Positions 24,448 to 33,826 of a stretch of DNA of 43,973 nt are shown here, one piece after another (positions within the stretch are counted from its first letter, which is position 1; each line of letters starts with the position of its first letter). Where the stretch lies: contig JAMPGZ010000009.1 of the NCBI GenBank assembly GCA_023663655.1, forward strand, positions 41,876 to 85,848, given 5' to 3'. Below the pieces are notes generated by a model that worked only from the letters and a program-made list of their open reading frames with translations, did not search any database and was not told where the DNA came from. The translations under genes were made by a program, and so were the position numbers. Source of the stretch: Lachnospiraceae bacterium (GTDB lineage Bacteria; Bacteroidota; Bacteroidia; Bacteroidales; Muribaculaceae).

Positions 24448-26064
24448 ATGAGCGATAATACAAACAAAGTTCCTGAACCGGCGACAACCGCTTCAGGAAG
24501 AAAGAAGATCGTTTCGACGGCAAAGGGGTCAATAACTATGATTGCGATGGCAATATTGATAGTGACTTCGGTGCTTAGTTTACGCGGTTTGCCGTCAGAA
24601 GCAAAGTTTGGGGTGCAATCAATATTCTATTATCTATTTGCTGCAATAGTATTTTTGCTCCCGTTTTCATTGGTGTGTGCTGAACTCGCGTCCACTTACA
24701 CTAAAAGCGGTGGACTCTATCGGTGGGTTTCAGAAGCATTCGGTCCTCGCTGGGGATGGACGGCAATGTATCTTGAATGGCAGACCATAATATTCTGGTT
24801 TCCGACCGTATTGATGTTTGGAGCCGCATCGCTTGCCTATATATTCTGGCCTGAAAGTTTTGACAGAGCATTGGCATCAAATAAGATATACACACTTGTC
24901 ATTGCGATGATAATTTATTGGGCAGCGACTCTTAATTCATTCCGAGGGCAGAAACTGGCGAATAAACTAAGTACGCTCGGGGGTACATTCGGCACAATTA
25001 TTCCGGGAGCTTTGCTATTGATTCTCGGAGTCTTGTATTTGTGTTTCGGAAAGCCGATACAGCTTACTCCTATGCCGTTTTTCCCTGACTTCAGCCACTT
25101 GAGCACTATTGTGCTTGCCGCGTCGATATTCCTGTTTTATGGAGGTATGGAGATCCAGTCGGTCCACATCAATGACATGAGCAATCCGTCAAGGGATTTT
25201 CCGAAGGCTATATTCCTTGCCATTGTAGTCATTGTCGTGGTCTATGCTCTTGGTACCTTGGTGATAGGAGAGGTTATCCCGACTGATAATATTAATTTGC
25301 TCCAGTCTCTTTTGGTCGCCTACAATGCCTTGTGGAAGAGTTTCGGTCTGAGTTGGCTTGGAAATGTGATGGCTGTGTTTATCATGTTTGGTGTCATCGG
25401 TCAAGTAAGCGCCCTTGTCACCGGACCTGCTACCGGACTTATGGCTGTGGCACAGTCGGGCTATCTTCCGAGATCAATGCAGAAGGTCAATAAGAATGGA
25501 ATCAACAAGCCTATTTTGATAGTCGAGGGTATATTCGTCAGCGTGCTGACACTCGTGCTGCTTGTCCTTCCTACAGTAGAATCGGCATATCAGATTATGT
25601 CGCAGATGGCGACTATAATTTATCTTATCATGGTTCTGATGATTTATGGCGCATTTTTAAGATTGCGACGCACTCAGCCCAATAAACAACGAGGCTTTAA
25701 AGTGCCGGGAGGAAATTTGGGCAAATGGATTGTCAGCATAGTGGGTATGGCAGGAGCGATTTTGGCTCTTGTGTTGAGCTATATTCCACCGGCTCAGATT
25801 TCTACCGGAAGCCCTGTGGTGTATGTAGGAATAATTGTGATAGGGGTAGGTGTGTTTGTCGCTTTGCCACTGGTGGTCTACGCCAATCGTAAGCCGTCAT
25901 GGCGAAATCCTGATGCCCATTTCTATCCTTTTGACTGGCAGATTGAAGGACGTAAGCCGTGGGAAGAATCAAAATGGACTCCCGGATATGAACCAAGCGA
26001 GGAACAGGTTGAGCAGGCGGAATCACAGGCGATATGTGATCATGCAACACATAAGCATTGTTGA
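24448..26064 (+). CDS. APC-superfamily amino-acid antiporter, GadC-like
   Basis: The 538-residue protein has about twelve transmembrane segments and resembles GadC glutamate:GABA antiporters along its length. The pattern SVHINDMSNPSRDFPKA matches the E. coli GadC region with NEMSNPGRDYP, and FFPDF, GPATGLMAVAQ and RGFKVPGG are further shared landmarks. The C-terminal tail is rich in charged residues and His. It would exchange an external amino acid for the decarboxylation product from the preceding enzyme. A TTG two codons upstream is possible, but the ATG is preferred. A hairpin separates it from the decarboxylase gene, and it ends before a bidirectional hairpin facing trkH. Confidence 0.82.
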   Translation: MSDNTNKVPEPATTASGRKKIVSTAKGSITMIAMAILIVTSVLSLRGLPSEAKFGVQSIFYYLFAAIVFLLPFSLVCAELASTYTKSGGLYRWVSEAFGPRWGWTAMYLEWQTIIFWFPTVLMFGAASLAYIFWPESFDRALASNKIYTLVIAMIIYWAATLNSFRGQKLANKLSTLGGTFGTIIPGALLLILGVLYLCFGKPIQLTPMPFFPDFSHLSTIVLAASIFLFYGGMEIQSVHINDMSNPSRDFPKAIFLAIVVIVVVYALGTLVIGEVIPTDNINLLQSLLVAYNALWKSFGLSWLGNVMAVFIMFGVIGQVSALVTGPATGLMAVAQSGYLPRSMQKVNKNGINKPILIVEGIFVSVLTLVLLVLPTVESAYQIMSQMATIIYLIMVLMIYGAFLRLRRTQPNKQRGFKVPGGNLGKWIVSIVGMAGAILALVLSYIPPAQISTGSPVVYVGIIVIGVGVFVALPLVVYANRKPSWRNPDAHFYPFDWQIEGRKPWEESKWTPGYEPSEEQVEQAESQAICDHATHKHC

Positions 26065-26088
26065 TGCCGTTAAGAGACTGAGAAATGA

Positions 26089-26128
26089 AAATATGGCGGG
26101 CATGGATTATACCTTGTCCGCCATATTT
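26089..26128. terminator. Bidirectional hairpin between the convergent antiporter and trkH genes
   Basis: AAATATGGCGG (26089-26099) and CCGCCATATTT (26118-26128) pair perfectly over 11 bp. The convergent genes end at 26064 and 26150, so the hairpin can serve both. T-tracts are weak on both strands. Confidence 0.6.
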
Positions 26129-26149
26129 ATTCCGTTATTTTGTCATCTG

Positions 26150-27625
26150 TTATTTTGTCCAGAAAGCACGTGTGAACAGGATAAGTACGGTAAATAGCTC
26201 AAGACGTCCTATCAGCATGAGCATGGCGAGAATCCATTTGCATATATCGGGGATTGCCGGAAGTCCGCCGGTGTTACCGGTGTCGGAAACGAGTCCGATA
26301 TTGGAAACGCAGGAGAAGGAGTTGAAAAATGCGTCGACAAGCGACATTCCGCAAGCTGTCAGAGCGGTTCCTCCAACAGTGATTATCATGACATATATGC
26401 ACAGGAACGCGATAACTTTTTCAACCACATCGGGAGATATTATTGTTCCGTTTATGCGCACAGAGCGTATGGCATTGGGGTGTAGAGAGCGATAAAGCTC
26501 ATTGTTGGTGTTTTTTAAAAGGAACAATAGTCGGTCGATTTTAGCTCCACCACTTGTAGATCCAGCACAGGCACCGAAAAACATTAGGATGAACAGTATC
26601 GACATGACAAATGATCCGAGTGTTTCAAAATCGCTTACGGTTAGTCCGGTGGATGTAATAGTAGTTATTATTTGAAAAAGCGGGTCTATCACCAGCGTTG
26701 AAAAGCTGAAGTCGGATGTGTGGCGGCATATCTCAACAAGCACAACGATATATGCGAGTATGATTATTTTTATGTATGCCATGAATGTGTCATTCTTGAG
26801 CAGGCTTCTCCAGTCGCCATTCGCTGCTTTGTATATGAGGGCGAAATTCACACCTCCGAGAAACATGAAGAACGTGACGATGACTTTTACATAATCGCTG
26901 TCCCATGCGGCAATACTTGCTGTGCGGGTTGAGAATCCGCCTGTCGACATTGTAGAGAATGCGTGGCACAGACTGTCAAACAGATTCATAGGGCCTATCC
27001 ACAGCAGGAAGCATACTATTGCTGTCAGGATGAAATAGATCATCCATAGGCTTTTTGCCGTCTGGCTGATGCGTGGTCTTAACTTCTCATGAGTGATTCC
27101 CGTTACCTCGGCATTGAACATCTGCATTCCTCCTGAATGGTTCAGCATAGGCAGCACGGCAAGAGTGAAGAGGATTATTCCCATACCTCCGAGCCATTGT
27201 GTGAGGCATCTCCATATATTGATGCCATGGGAGAGTGAGTCGATGTCAGCATAGATGCTTGCTCCGGTGGTGGAGAATCCTGACATAGTCTCAAAAAAGG
27301 CATCGGTGAAATCAAGCGGAGTGTCGCACAACATGAACGGTATCATGCCAAAAAAAGAGAAGACTACCCACACTAATGCTGTCAGCAGGAATCCCTCGCG
27401 TTTAGCCATAGTCGATGATGCAGGGCGAATGCAGAATGTCATTATCATTCCAGATGCGATGGTGACTGCGAATGCAATCAAAAATGCCCAGAAATCGTGC
27501 TCTTCATAGATTGCGCAAGTGAAGAGCGGAACGGTCATGAAGATGGATTCGATGAGCAGAAGCCACCCTAAAACTTTTAAGAGCATCGGGAAGTTTACCC
27601 GATGCGTATTGGAAAACAAAGACAT
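26150..27625 (-). CDS. trkH: Trk-type potassium uptake membrane protein TrkH
   Basis: The 491-residue membrane protein has the four-fold repeated P-loop layout of Trk/Ktr K+ translocators. Pore-loop segments are visible as MSGFSTTGASIY, AFSTMSTGGFSTR, TTITSTGLTVSDF and SFSCVSNIGLVSDTG. It forms the membrane part of the Trk uptake system with TrkA. An upstream TTG would give two extra residues and overlap the trkA stop, but the ATG is favoured. It is the last gene of the minus-strand unit starting at the small membrane protein. Confidence 0.92.
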   Translation of the reverse strand: MSLFSNTHRVNFPMLLKVLGWLLLIESIFMTVPLFTCAIYEEHDFWAFLIAFAVTIASGMIMTFCIRPASSTMAKREGFLLTALVWVVFSFFGMIPFMLCDTPLDFTDAFFETMSGFSTTGASIYADIDSLSHGINIWRCLTQWLGGMGIILFTLAVLPMLNHSGGMQMFNAEVTGITHEKLRPRISQTAKSLWMIYFILTAIVCFLLWIGPMNLFDSLCHAFSTMSTGGFSTRTASIAAWDSDYVKVIVTFFMFLGGVNFALIYKAANGDWRSLLKNDTFMAYIKIIILAYIVVLVEICRHTSDFSFSTLVIDPLFQIITTITSTGLTVSDFETLGSFVMSILFILMFFGACAGSTSGGAKIDRLLFLLKNTNNELYRSLHPNAIRSVRINGTIISPDVVEKVIAFLCIYVMIITVGGTALTACGMSLVDAFFNSFSCVSNIGLVSDTGNTGGLPAIPDICKWILAMLMLIGRLELFTVLILFTRAFWTK

Positions 27626-27627
27626 GG

Positions 27628-28962
27628 TCAATTGAATAGTTTTTCAACTTTATGTATTGATCCGGAGAGACAGAACACTACCACATGGTCGCCCGGCTGC
27701 ACTTCCGTGTTACCGCTTACAAGCATTCCTTTTCCATCGCGGATAAGTGCCGCTATGGTCATCCCGCGAGGGAGTGACAGATTCTTGACTGCTGAACGTG
27801 TGATTTTGCTTCCGGGTTTTGCTTCAATTTCGGCAACTTCGGCATCGGCAAGCGCGAGGCATTTTGAGGTGGTCGAGTCGGCATCCAGCAGAAGTTGGAA
27901 TATTTTACTTGACGCAAGAAGTTTTTTGTTGATTATGGTGCCGATGTTAAGCCCTTCAGCTTCTGATATGAACTGAAGGTCCTCCACTTCGGCTATGCTC
28001 TTTGCCACTCCGAATTCTTTTGCCGTGAGACACGCAAGAATGTTGGTCTCGCTGCTGCTGCTCAATGCGATGAATGCGTCGGTATCGGCAATTCCCTCTT
28101 CTCTCAACACATCGATATCGCGAGCATCACCATGAATGATGTCACAATCGGGACACCGTTCAGGCAGTGACCGACAAGTGTCGATGTCATTATCAATTAT
28201 TTTAATGTCATATTCATTTCCCGCAAGTGCAGCCAATCGGATGGCTATGCGGCTGCCGCCCATTATAATCAATTTCTTGATTCTGCGTGTCTTTTTGCCG
28301 CATAACTCAATAAGTTCGTCAACATGGTCCTTTCGGGTGGCAAAGTACAGAATGTCGCTCTCTTTTATTACATCGTCACCTCGCGGTATGATTGTTTCAT
28401 GGCGACGTTTTATTGCAGCCACGTGGAAATTATGCTTGATTTGGGCAAATTCCTTCAGTTGCATACCGATTATCTGTGCATTGTCACGCAGTTTGACCCC
28501 TAAGATTATAATCTCACCGTCATGTAGCTCAAACCATTGGCGCACCCAGGTGCGGTGAAGGGCGGTATATATTTCTTGTGCGGCGAGCAATTCAGGATAG
28601 ATTAGAGCGTTCACACCCATGCGTGTGAAGTATTCTTGATGTTCGTCGGACATGAATTCAAAATTATCGATTCTGGCAACGGTGCGTTGCGCTCCGATGT
28701 TACGGGCTATTGAACAGGCAAGGATGTTCTGCGTTTCCTCGGGGGTAACCGCTATGAATAGGTCGCATTTTTCCACACCTGCCTTTCTGAGATCCTTGAA
28801 TGAAATAGGATTTCCTTTCAAGGTCATAAGATTATAATTGGCGTCCAGATTGGCGAGCCTGTGATTATCGGGATCTATAACCACTATATCCTGCTCTTCA
28901 CGAGACAATAGTTTTGCCAGATGTGAACCCACTTCGCCTGCGCCGGCTATTACTATTCTCAT
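27628..28962 (-). CDS. trkA: Trk potassium transport NAD-binding regulatory protein TrkA
   Basis: The 444-residue cytoplasmic protein has two tandem units, each a Rossmann RCK-N domain followed by an RCK-C domain. The first nucleotide-binding motif, [19 protein letters not shown], opens the protein, and the second lies in [17 protein letters not shown] near residue 225. It gates TrkH in response to bound nucleotides. The chosen ATG overlaps the dxs stop in an ATGA, and an upstream extension of 21 residues falls inside dxs and looks unlike the family. The trkH start follows directly. Confidence 0.93.
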   Translation of the reverse strand: MRIVIAGAGEVGSHLAKLLSREEQDIVVIDPDNHRLANLDANYNLMTLKGNPISFKDLRKAGVEKCDLFIAVTPEETQNILACSIARNIGAQRTVARIDNFEFMSDEHQEYFTRMGVNALIYPELLAAQEIYTALHRTWVRQWFELHDGEIIILGVKLRDNAQIIGMQLKEFAQIKHNFHVAAIKRRHETIIPRGDDVIKESDILYFATRKDHVDELIELCGKKTRRIKKLIIMGGSRIAIRLAALAGNEYDIKIIDNDIDTCRSLPERCPDCDIIHGDARDIDVLREEGIADTDAFIALSSSSETNILACLTAKEFGVAKSIAEVEDLQFISEAEGLNIGTIINKKLLASSKIFQLLLDADSTTSKCLALADAEVAEIEAKPGSKITRSAVKNLSLPRGMTIAALIRDGKGMLVSGNTEVQPGDHVVVFCLSGSIHKVEKLFN

Positions 28963-30887
28963 TTGGTTGCGTTTTGAATTGTTCCGACAATAGTTTGGTA
29001 AATGGCCTCTTCGTCCATGCAGCACATATTCATGAGTTCCGGAACTCTGCCATGGGCTATGAACTGGTCAGGCACACCTATTCTCACGACTTTGTTGCTA
29101 TAACCATTGTCATTCAGCCATTCAGTCACTGCCGATCCTAATCCGCCACTCTTCACGCCGTCCTCAACCGTGATTATGGTTGTTCCTTTTTCCGCCGCGT
29201 CCTTCATCAGTTCTGTATCGAGTGGTTTTAGGAATATCATGTCATACCATGCTGTGCTGATTCCTTCGGAAGCCGCCCTTGAAACAGCTTTTTCAGCCAT
29301 GTTTCCGATAGTCCCAATTGAAATGACAGTTATGTCATTGCCATCGGTCATTTTGATACCTTTGCCTATCGGAATCTCTCGCATAGGTGTGCGCCAATCC
29401 GGATTCTGCCCTTTGCCTCGCGGATATCTTATTACCATAGGTCCATGGTTGGAGGCTTGTGAAGTGAAAAGAAGATTGCGCAGCGTTTCTTCATTCCGTG
29501 GAGCGGCAATAATGAGATTAGGGATGATGCGCAGATATCCCAGATCAAATACTCCATGATGTGTCACGCCGTCTTCACCAACAATTCCTGATCGGTCGAT
29601 GCAGAATGTGACAGGGAGTTTCATTATAGCCACATCATGTATGATCTGGTCGTATGCTCTCTGGAGGAAAGAGGAATATATGGCACAATAGGGGAGGAAT
29701 CCTTCTTTAGCAAGTCCTCCGGCAAATGTGATTGCGTGCCCTTCCGATATTCCGACATCGAATACCCTGTGTGGCATTTCCGCCTGCATGATGCTTATCG
29801 ATGTCCCTGACGGCATCGCTGCGGTAATACCGATGATTCTGTCATTTTGACGTGCAAGTTCAAGAAGGGTTTCACCGAATACGTCCTGATATTTTGTGCA
29901 TCCGTTGCTTGATTCGCTCTGTCGTTTTCCTGTGACGGGATCAAATTTGCCCGGAGCGTGCCATTGAGCCGGATCGTTTTCTGCCGGAGCAAATCCTTTT
30001 CCTTTTACGGTGCGGAGATGCAACAGTCGCGGACCGTTCATGTCCTTGATGTCGTTGAGCACTCTCACGATTTTTTCGATATCATGTCCGTCAAACGGAC
30101 CGAAATATCTAATGTTGAGCCCCTCAAATATATTTTGATGCTTACCTAAAAGCGACTTAAGGCTGTTGTTGAACCGTAGTATGAAGTCTCTCTGCCGCTC
30201 AGTCACAAGATGCAGTTTTTTCAGGACTTTGTAGAGATTTAGCCTGAATTTGTTGTATCCGCGTGTGGTATTTATATTAGTTAAGTATGAGTTCAACGCT
30301 CCTACATTATGGTCAATTGACATATCATTGTCATTGAGGATGATGAGGAGGTTATTGGGCGTTGTGCTTGCATTGTTGAGTCCCTCAAATGCCAGCCCTC
30401 CGCTTATGGATGCGTCGCCGATCACAGCCACAACATTGCGTTGGGGAGTTTCTTTGTGCAGGCTCGAAGCCACTGACATACCTAATGCCGCCGAAATGGA
30501 ATTGGAGGCGTGACCTGCGGTGAAAGTATCATATTCGCTCTCTTCAGGGTTGGGAAATCCGCTTATTCCTCCAAGTTTGCGATTGGTGGAAAATCGGTCG
30601 CGTCGTCCTGTCAGCAATTTGTGCCCATAAGCTTGATGTCCCACATCCCACACTATTCGGTCATAAGGAGTGTTGAATACATAATGTAGGGCTACTGTCA
30701 GCTCGACGGCACCCATACTTGACGCGAAGTGCCCGGGGTTGGCTGACAGAGATGCTATTAAAAATTCGCGTATCTCAGAACACACTTCCGGCAACTGGTC
30801 GATGGATAATTTTCTCAGGTCGGAAGGTGAGTCTATTTTGCTTAGGAGAGGATATGAAGCGCTATTTCGATTATCTTCGTTTTCCAT
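28959..30887 (-). CDS. dxs: 1-deoxy-D-xylulose-5-phosphate synthase
   Basis: The 642-residue thiamine-diphosphate enzyme makes DXP from pyruvate and glyceraldehyde-3-phosphate, the first step of the MEP isoprenoid pathway. Landmarks are [31 protein letters not shown], the cofactor-binding [16 protein letters not shown], the pyrimidine-domain [18 protein letters not shown], and the transketolase C-terminal [10 protein letters not shown]. The ATG at 30887 gives the usual family length; an ORF extension upstream lacks support. It overlaps the preceding small membrane-protein gene by 17 bases and trkA by 4, so the four genes are probably one transcript. Confidence 0.95.
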   Translation of the reverse strand: MENEDNRNSASYPLLSKIDSPSDLRKLSIDQLPEVCSEIREFLIASLSANPGHFASSMGAVELTVALHYVFNTPYDRIVWDVGHQAYGHKLLTGRRDRFSTNRKLGGISGFPNPEESEYDTFTAGHASNSISAALGMSVASSLHKETPQRNVVAVIGDASISGGLAFEGLNNASTTPNNLLIILNDNDMSIDHNVGALNSYLTNINTTRGYNKFRLNLYKVLKKLHLVTERQRDFILRFNNSLKSLLGKHQNIFEGLNIRYFGPFDGHDIEKIVRVLNDIKDMNGPRLLHLRTVKGKGFAPAENDPAQWHAPGKFDPVTGKRQSESSNGCTKYQDVFGETLLELARQNDRIIGITAAMPSGTSISIMQAEMPHRVFDVGISEGHAITFAGGLAKEGFLPYCAIYSSFLQRAYDQIIHDVAIMKLPVTFCIDRSGIVGEDGVTHHGVFDLGYLRIIPNLIIAAPRNEETLRNLLFTSQASNHGPMVIRYPRGKGQNPDWRTPMREIPIGKGIKMTDGNDITVISIGTIGNMAEKAVSRAASEGISTAWYDMIFLKPLDTELMKDAAEKGTTIITVEDGVKSGGLGSAVTEWLNDNGYSNKVVRIGVPDQFIAHGRVPELMNMCCMDEEAIYQTIVGTIQNATK

Positions 30888-31056
30888 TGCTGTCACGGAT
30901 ATATTTTTTATACAGCGGAATAAACACCACTCCACCGGAAACTACAATGATGAAGAGAGTCCATGCCGTCAGCCCTCTGCCGGCAATCATCAGATAGCAG
31001 AGTATGAGCCACAAAGCAGCGAGGCATACAAGGCGGAAAATGGTATATCCTGTCAT
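30871..31056 (-). CDS. Small two-helix membrane protein upstream of dxs
   Basis: The 61-residue product has two hydrophobic segments (about residues 5-22 and 26-45) separated by a short turn (AGRGLT) and a basic C-terminal tail ([12 protein letters not shown]), predicted on the cytoplasmic side. I do not recognise the family. Support for it being real comes from context. A near-perfect promoter lies directly upstream, its predicted start near 31068 allows only this ATG and not the one at 31077, and the gene overlaps the dxs start by 17 bases, which suggests coupled translation. Confidence 0.6.
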   Translation of the reverse strand: MTGYTIFRLVCLAALWLILCYLMIAGRGLTAWTLFIIVVSGGVVFIPLYKKYIRDSNGKRR

Positions 31057-31074
31057 AAATCGTATTAATGTATG

Positions 31075-31105
31075 CAAAGATACGAAGATTATTCACAAAA
31101 ACAAA
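31075..31105 (-). promoter_or_regulatory. Consensus Bacteroidetes promoter of the small protein-dxs-trkA-trkH unit
   Basis: On the minus strand TTTG (31102-31105) is followed after exactly 19 bases by TATCTTTG (31075-31082), a full match to the TTTG / TAnnTTTG pattern. It is the best promoter match found in the window. It sets the start of the small gene at 31056, with a leader of about a dozen bases. Confidence 0.75.
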
Positions 31106-31163
31106 GATTAGCGGTAGTGCTTGCATTGTGTTTGTGATGTGTCGGCTCTCACATATCGATGTG

Positions 31164-31192
31164 CCTCTTTTCAGAAATGCCTGTGTGGCATG
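31164..31192 (+). repeat. Degenerate fragment of the palindromic repeat family
   Basis: This stretch contains CTCTTTTCAGA and TGTGTGGC in the same order and nearly the same spacing as the repeat array near 10459-10490, with three gaps and few mismatches. It lies between dxs-side genes and the GH35 gene, so the repeat is not confined to one locus. Confidence 0.5.
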
Positions 31193-31206
31193 GTTTTGTC
31201 TTTGTT

Positions 31207-33654
31207 TCAGTAATTGAAGTCGGTTGGTTTAACATAAACGCGGAAATCCTTTATCGCTCCCGGAGTCTCAGCCTCCATGCGTGGAAGATATTGTAGTCCG
31301 GTGATTTTTTGTACTGATCCGAGATCGATGACTATCGAGTGAGGATATTTTGCTTTTGTCGCTGTAGTCCAATAGGTCGATTCCTGAAGATCATAGATTT
31401 TATCGGCAGTGTGGTTGCCTGATTTTATATCTTCGGAATCGGCATATCGTATCAGCCATGATTCGCGTGAAAGGCGTTTGCCCTTGTCATCGATAAGATA
31501 TAACTCGGATATTGCGGCATTGTCATTTCCATTGATTGAGTTTGTCATTTCCAAGCAAACATATCTTCCGGATACAGGGGTGGTGAAATTCACGTTTTGC
31601 CAACCGTTGCCGGGCATGAATGAGCCTGAGACAACAGGAGTTTCATCGGAGAGGTTGATGTGTTCTCCTGATTTTCTGTGGATGCGTTGTTTTTCGGTCT
31701 GTAATTTGTCAAGAATCGGAGCTGCAAGACCTTCTGATTTTGCCTCTTTCGGACCAATGATGTCAAATACTACAATCTCGTTTTCTCCTTTTTTCAGCCA
31801 ACATCCGGGCAAATAGAGAGTTTGTTGCGGACCTATTTCCCAAAATCTTCCGAGCGGATTGCCGTTGACATATACAAGTCCCTTTCCCCAGGTGGAAAAA
31901 TTAAGGAATGTGTCGGCAGGTTTTGATACGTTGAATGCGGCACGATACACGCCACCGGGCAAACGCCCGTCATCTCCGGGCGTGAATGCTCCCAACGGAA
32001 AGAATTCCATGGAATTATAAAAGTTCATGTTGTCTTCAAGATTGAACACTTTCCAGTTCTTCAGATCGCACACGAAAGTGTGTCCGTCGCGAAATTCCGA
32101 TAGTGTGACATTGTCAGTGATTCCTTTAAAGTCCTTTATGGCGCGTCCGAAATTGATTCGTCCCATTGCTTCTACGAGTATGTCAAGTTGTGCTCCTGAT
32201 TTTACCGGAGGTATAAGTATGCTTTTCTCTCCGAGGCGACGGTCAAGTTTGCCGATGTATTTACCGTCAATATAAATTTGTGCAAAATCATGAGGATCAT
32301 TAACCGTGAGTGTGGTGGAGGTGGATGTTGCCGGTAATTCGGTGCGATAAAGTATGCTTCCGAATCCTTGATTGTATTCTTCCATCGTTTTTATATCCAC
32401 ATCTTTATTGGGTTCAGGCAGATTAGGAAATAATGGCGCAACTTCCGTGAATGGGAATTGTGCAATCTTGCCGGTAGGTATCGGATTTGGAACGGGATAT
32501 TGCTTGCCGCGTGTGTATTTGGAGAGAGCTTCGCGCAGAGCATGATATTTGGGCGTGGCAGCTCCTTGTTCGTTTATGGGGGCATCATAATCGTAGGATG
32601 TGACATCAGGGGCAAATCCCGGAGAATTGGCTCCAGCCCAGTGTCCCCAGTTGGTGCCGCCGTGAGTCATGTAGAGGCTGAACGATATGTTTTTGTCAAG
32701 CATTTCAGTTATGCCGGCGATCATTTTATCGGCTGAGCGTGTTTCATGTTTTCCGCCCCATTTGTCGAACCATCCGCTCCAAAATTCCGAGCACATCAAT
32801 GGAGTGTTGGGGCGGACCTCCCGCAGTTTGTCAAATTGCTTATCTATATTTGCACCGGTTCCGAAGTTGATGGTCCAAATGAGATCATCAAGTCCGTTGT
32901 TCAAGAAATTAGATGCCCAGTCACATTGAAATAGTGTAAGTTCCTCGCCGAAGTTTTTTCGGATCATATCACGGATTTGGCTCACATAATTCTTGTCAGT
33001 ACCGTATGAGCCATATTCATTTTCTACCTGAGCCATGATGATAGGTCCTCCTTCGGATATTGTCAGTCCTTTGACCTTATCAGCTACCGCTTTCTGAAAT
33101 TTATCGACGCGTTCAAGGAAATATGTATCGCTTTCACGCAGGCGTATATCTTTTTTCTTTAGCAGCCACCATGGCAGTCCTCCCATTTCCCACTCTGCGC
33201 ACACGTATGGTCCCGGACGCAGTATTACATACATATCATTCTTTTTACAGAGATTGATGAACTCTGAAAGGTCATTCTGACCTTCAAAATCAAACCGGTC
33301 AGGTTCGCTTTCGTGAGAGTTCCAGAACACATACAGGCAGATTGTGTTCATACCCAATGCTTTGCACATCTTTATGCGATGATCCCAATATTCACGGGGA
33401 ATACGAGGGTAATGAAGCTCTGCTGCTTTGATTGTGAACGGCTCTCCATTAAGCAAGAATGTGCCGTCGCCTGCTTCAAATTTTCCTTTCAGATCCTCTT
33501 TTTTGTTTGTCGAGTTTTTGGAACGGTCACTGTTCATATTGTGAGACAGCTGATGTGTCGATTGATGTTGATGAGATTCAGATGCAATTGCTTCCGGAGA
33601 TATGTATGTGATGATTCCGAGCATTGCCAAGGTAAGGAATTTTGGTATTATCAT
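31207..33654 (-). CDS. GH35 family beta-galactosidase, secreted
   Basis: The 815-residue glycoside hydrolase has a signal peptide (MIIPKFLTLAMLGIITYISP) and a GH35 catalytic TIM barrel over about residues 60-390. The acid/base Glu213 lies in QVENEYGSYG, and the nucleophile Glu290 in MCSEFWSGW. RPGPYVCAEWEMGGLPWWL is a further GH35 signature. Beta-sandwich domains follow, and the last 130 residues resemble a discoidin (F5/8 type C) carbohydrate-binding module (IVIDLGSVQKITGLQY). It would release terminal beta-galactose from galactans or arabinogalactans. An ATG 36 codons upstream is possible, but the chosen start puts the signal peptide at the N-terminus. It is divergent from the GH51 gene. 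Confidence 0.88.
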   Translation of the reverse strand: MIIPKFLTLAMLGIITYISPEAIASESHQHQSTHQLSHNMNSDRSKNSTNKKEDLKGKFEAGDGTFLLNGEPFTIKAAELHYPRIPREYWDHRIKMCKALGMNTICLYVFWNSHESEPDRFDFEGQNDLSEFINLCKKNDMYVILRPGPYVCAEWEMGGLPWWLLKKKDIRLRESDTYFLERVDKFQKAVADKVKGLTISEGGPIIMAQVENEYGSYGTDKNYVSQIRDMIRKNFGEELTLFQCDWASNFLNNGLDDLIWTINFGTGANIDKQFDKLREVRPNTPLMCSEFWSGWFDKWGGKHETRSADKMIAGITEMLDKNISFSLYMTHGGTNWGHWAGANSPGFAPDVTSYDYDAPINEQGAATPKYHALREALSKYTRGKQYPVPNPIPTGKIAQFPFTEVAPLFPNLPEPNKDVDIKTMEEYNQGFGSILYRTELPATSTSTTLTVNDPHDFAQIYIDGKYIGKLDRRLGEKSILIPPVKSGAQLDILVEAMGRINFGRAIKDFKGITDNVTLSEFRDGHTFVCDLKNWKVFNLEDNMNFYNSMEFFPLGAFTPGDDGRLPGGVYRAAFNVSKPADTFLNFSTWGKGLVYVNGNPLGRFWEIGPQQTLYLPGCWLKKGENEIVVFDIIGPKEAKSEGLAAPILDKLQTEKQRIHRKSGEHINLSDETPVVSGSFMPGNGWQNVNFTTPVSGRYVCLEMTNSINGNDNAAISELYLIDDKGKRLSRESWLIRYADSEDIKSGNHTADKIYDLQESTYWTTATKAKYPHSIVIDLGSVQKITGLQYLPRMEAETPGAIKDFRVYVKPTDFNY

Positions 33655-33826
33655 CGGTGGAAAAAGTATTTTGGTATTATTATTTTCAGGAGTTTTATGC
33701 GAATTTACATCTATTTTATGAATATTCGTAGTTATTTTTGTAATTTCGCGTATATGTACCATGTAATTTTCGATTGATAGGTTATTTCAATCGATATTTT
33801 TTAACTAATCTTTAATTGATACCATA
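33655..33826. promoter_or_regulatory. Divergent promoter region of the GH35 and GH51 genes
   Basis: The 172-bp AT-rich region must hold both promoters. On the plus strand TATTTTTG (33733-33740) matches the -7 pattern TAnnTTTG, giving a leader of about 80 bases for the GH51 gene. On the minus strand only an imperfect TAAATTCG is seen. A dyad TCGATTGATA / ATCGATATT-like pair near 33772-33797 could be a regulator site, but it is weak. Confidence 0.4.

Noticed and set aside
28963-29025. 21-residue N-terminal extension of TrkA
   Set aside because: It lies within dxs; the nucleotide-binding motif begins directly at the ATG that overlaps the dxs stop.
33655-33762. 36-residue N-terminal extension of the GH35 enzyme
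   Set aside because: It would place charged, Asn-rich residues before the signal peptide and run through the likely promoter region.
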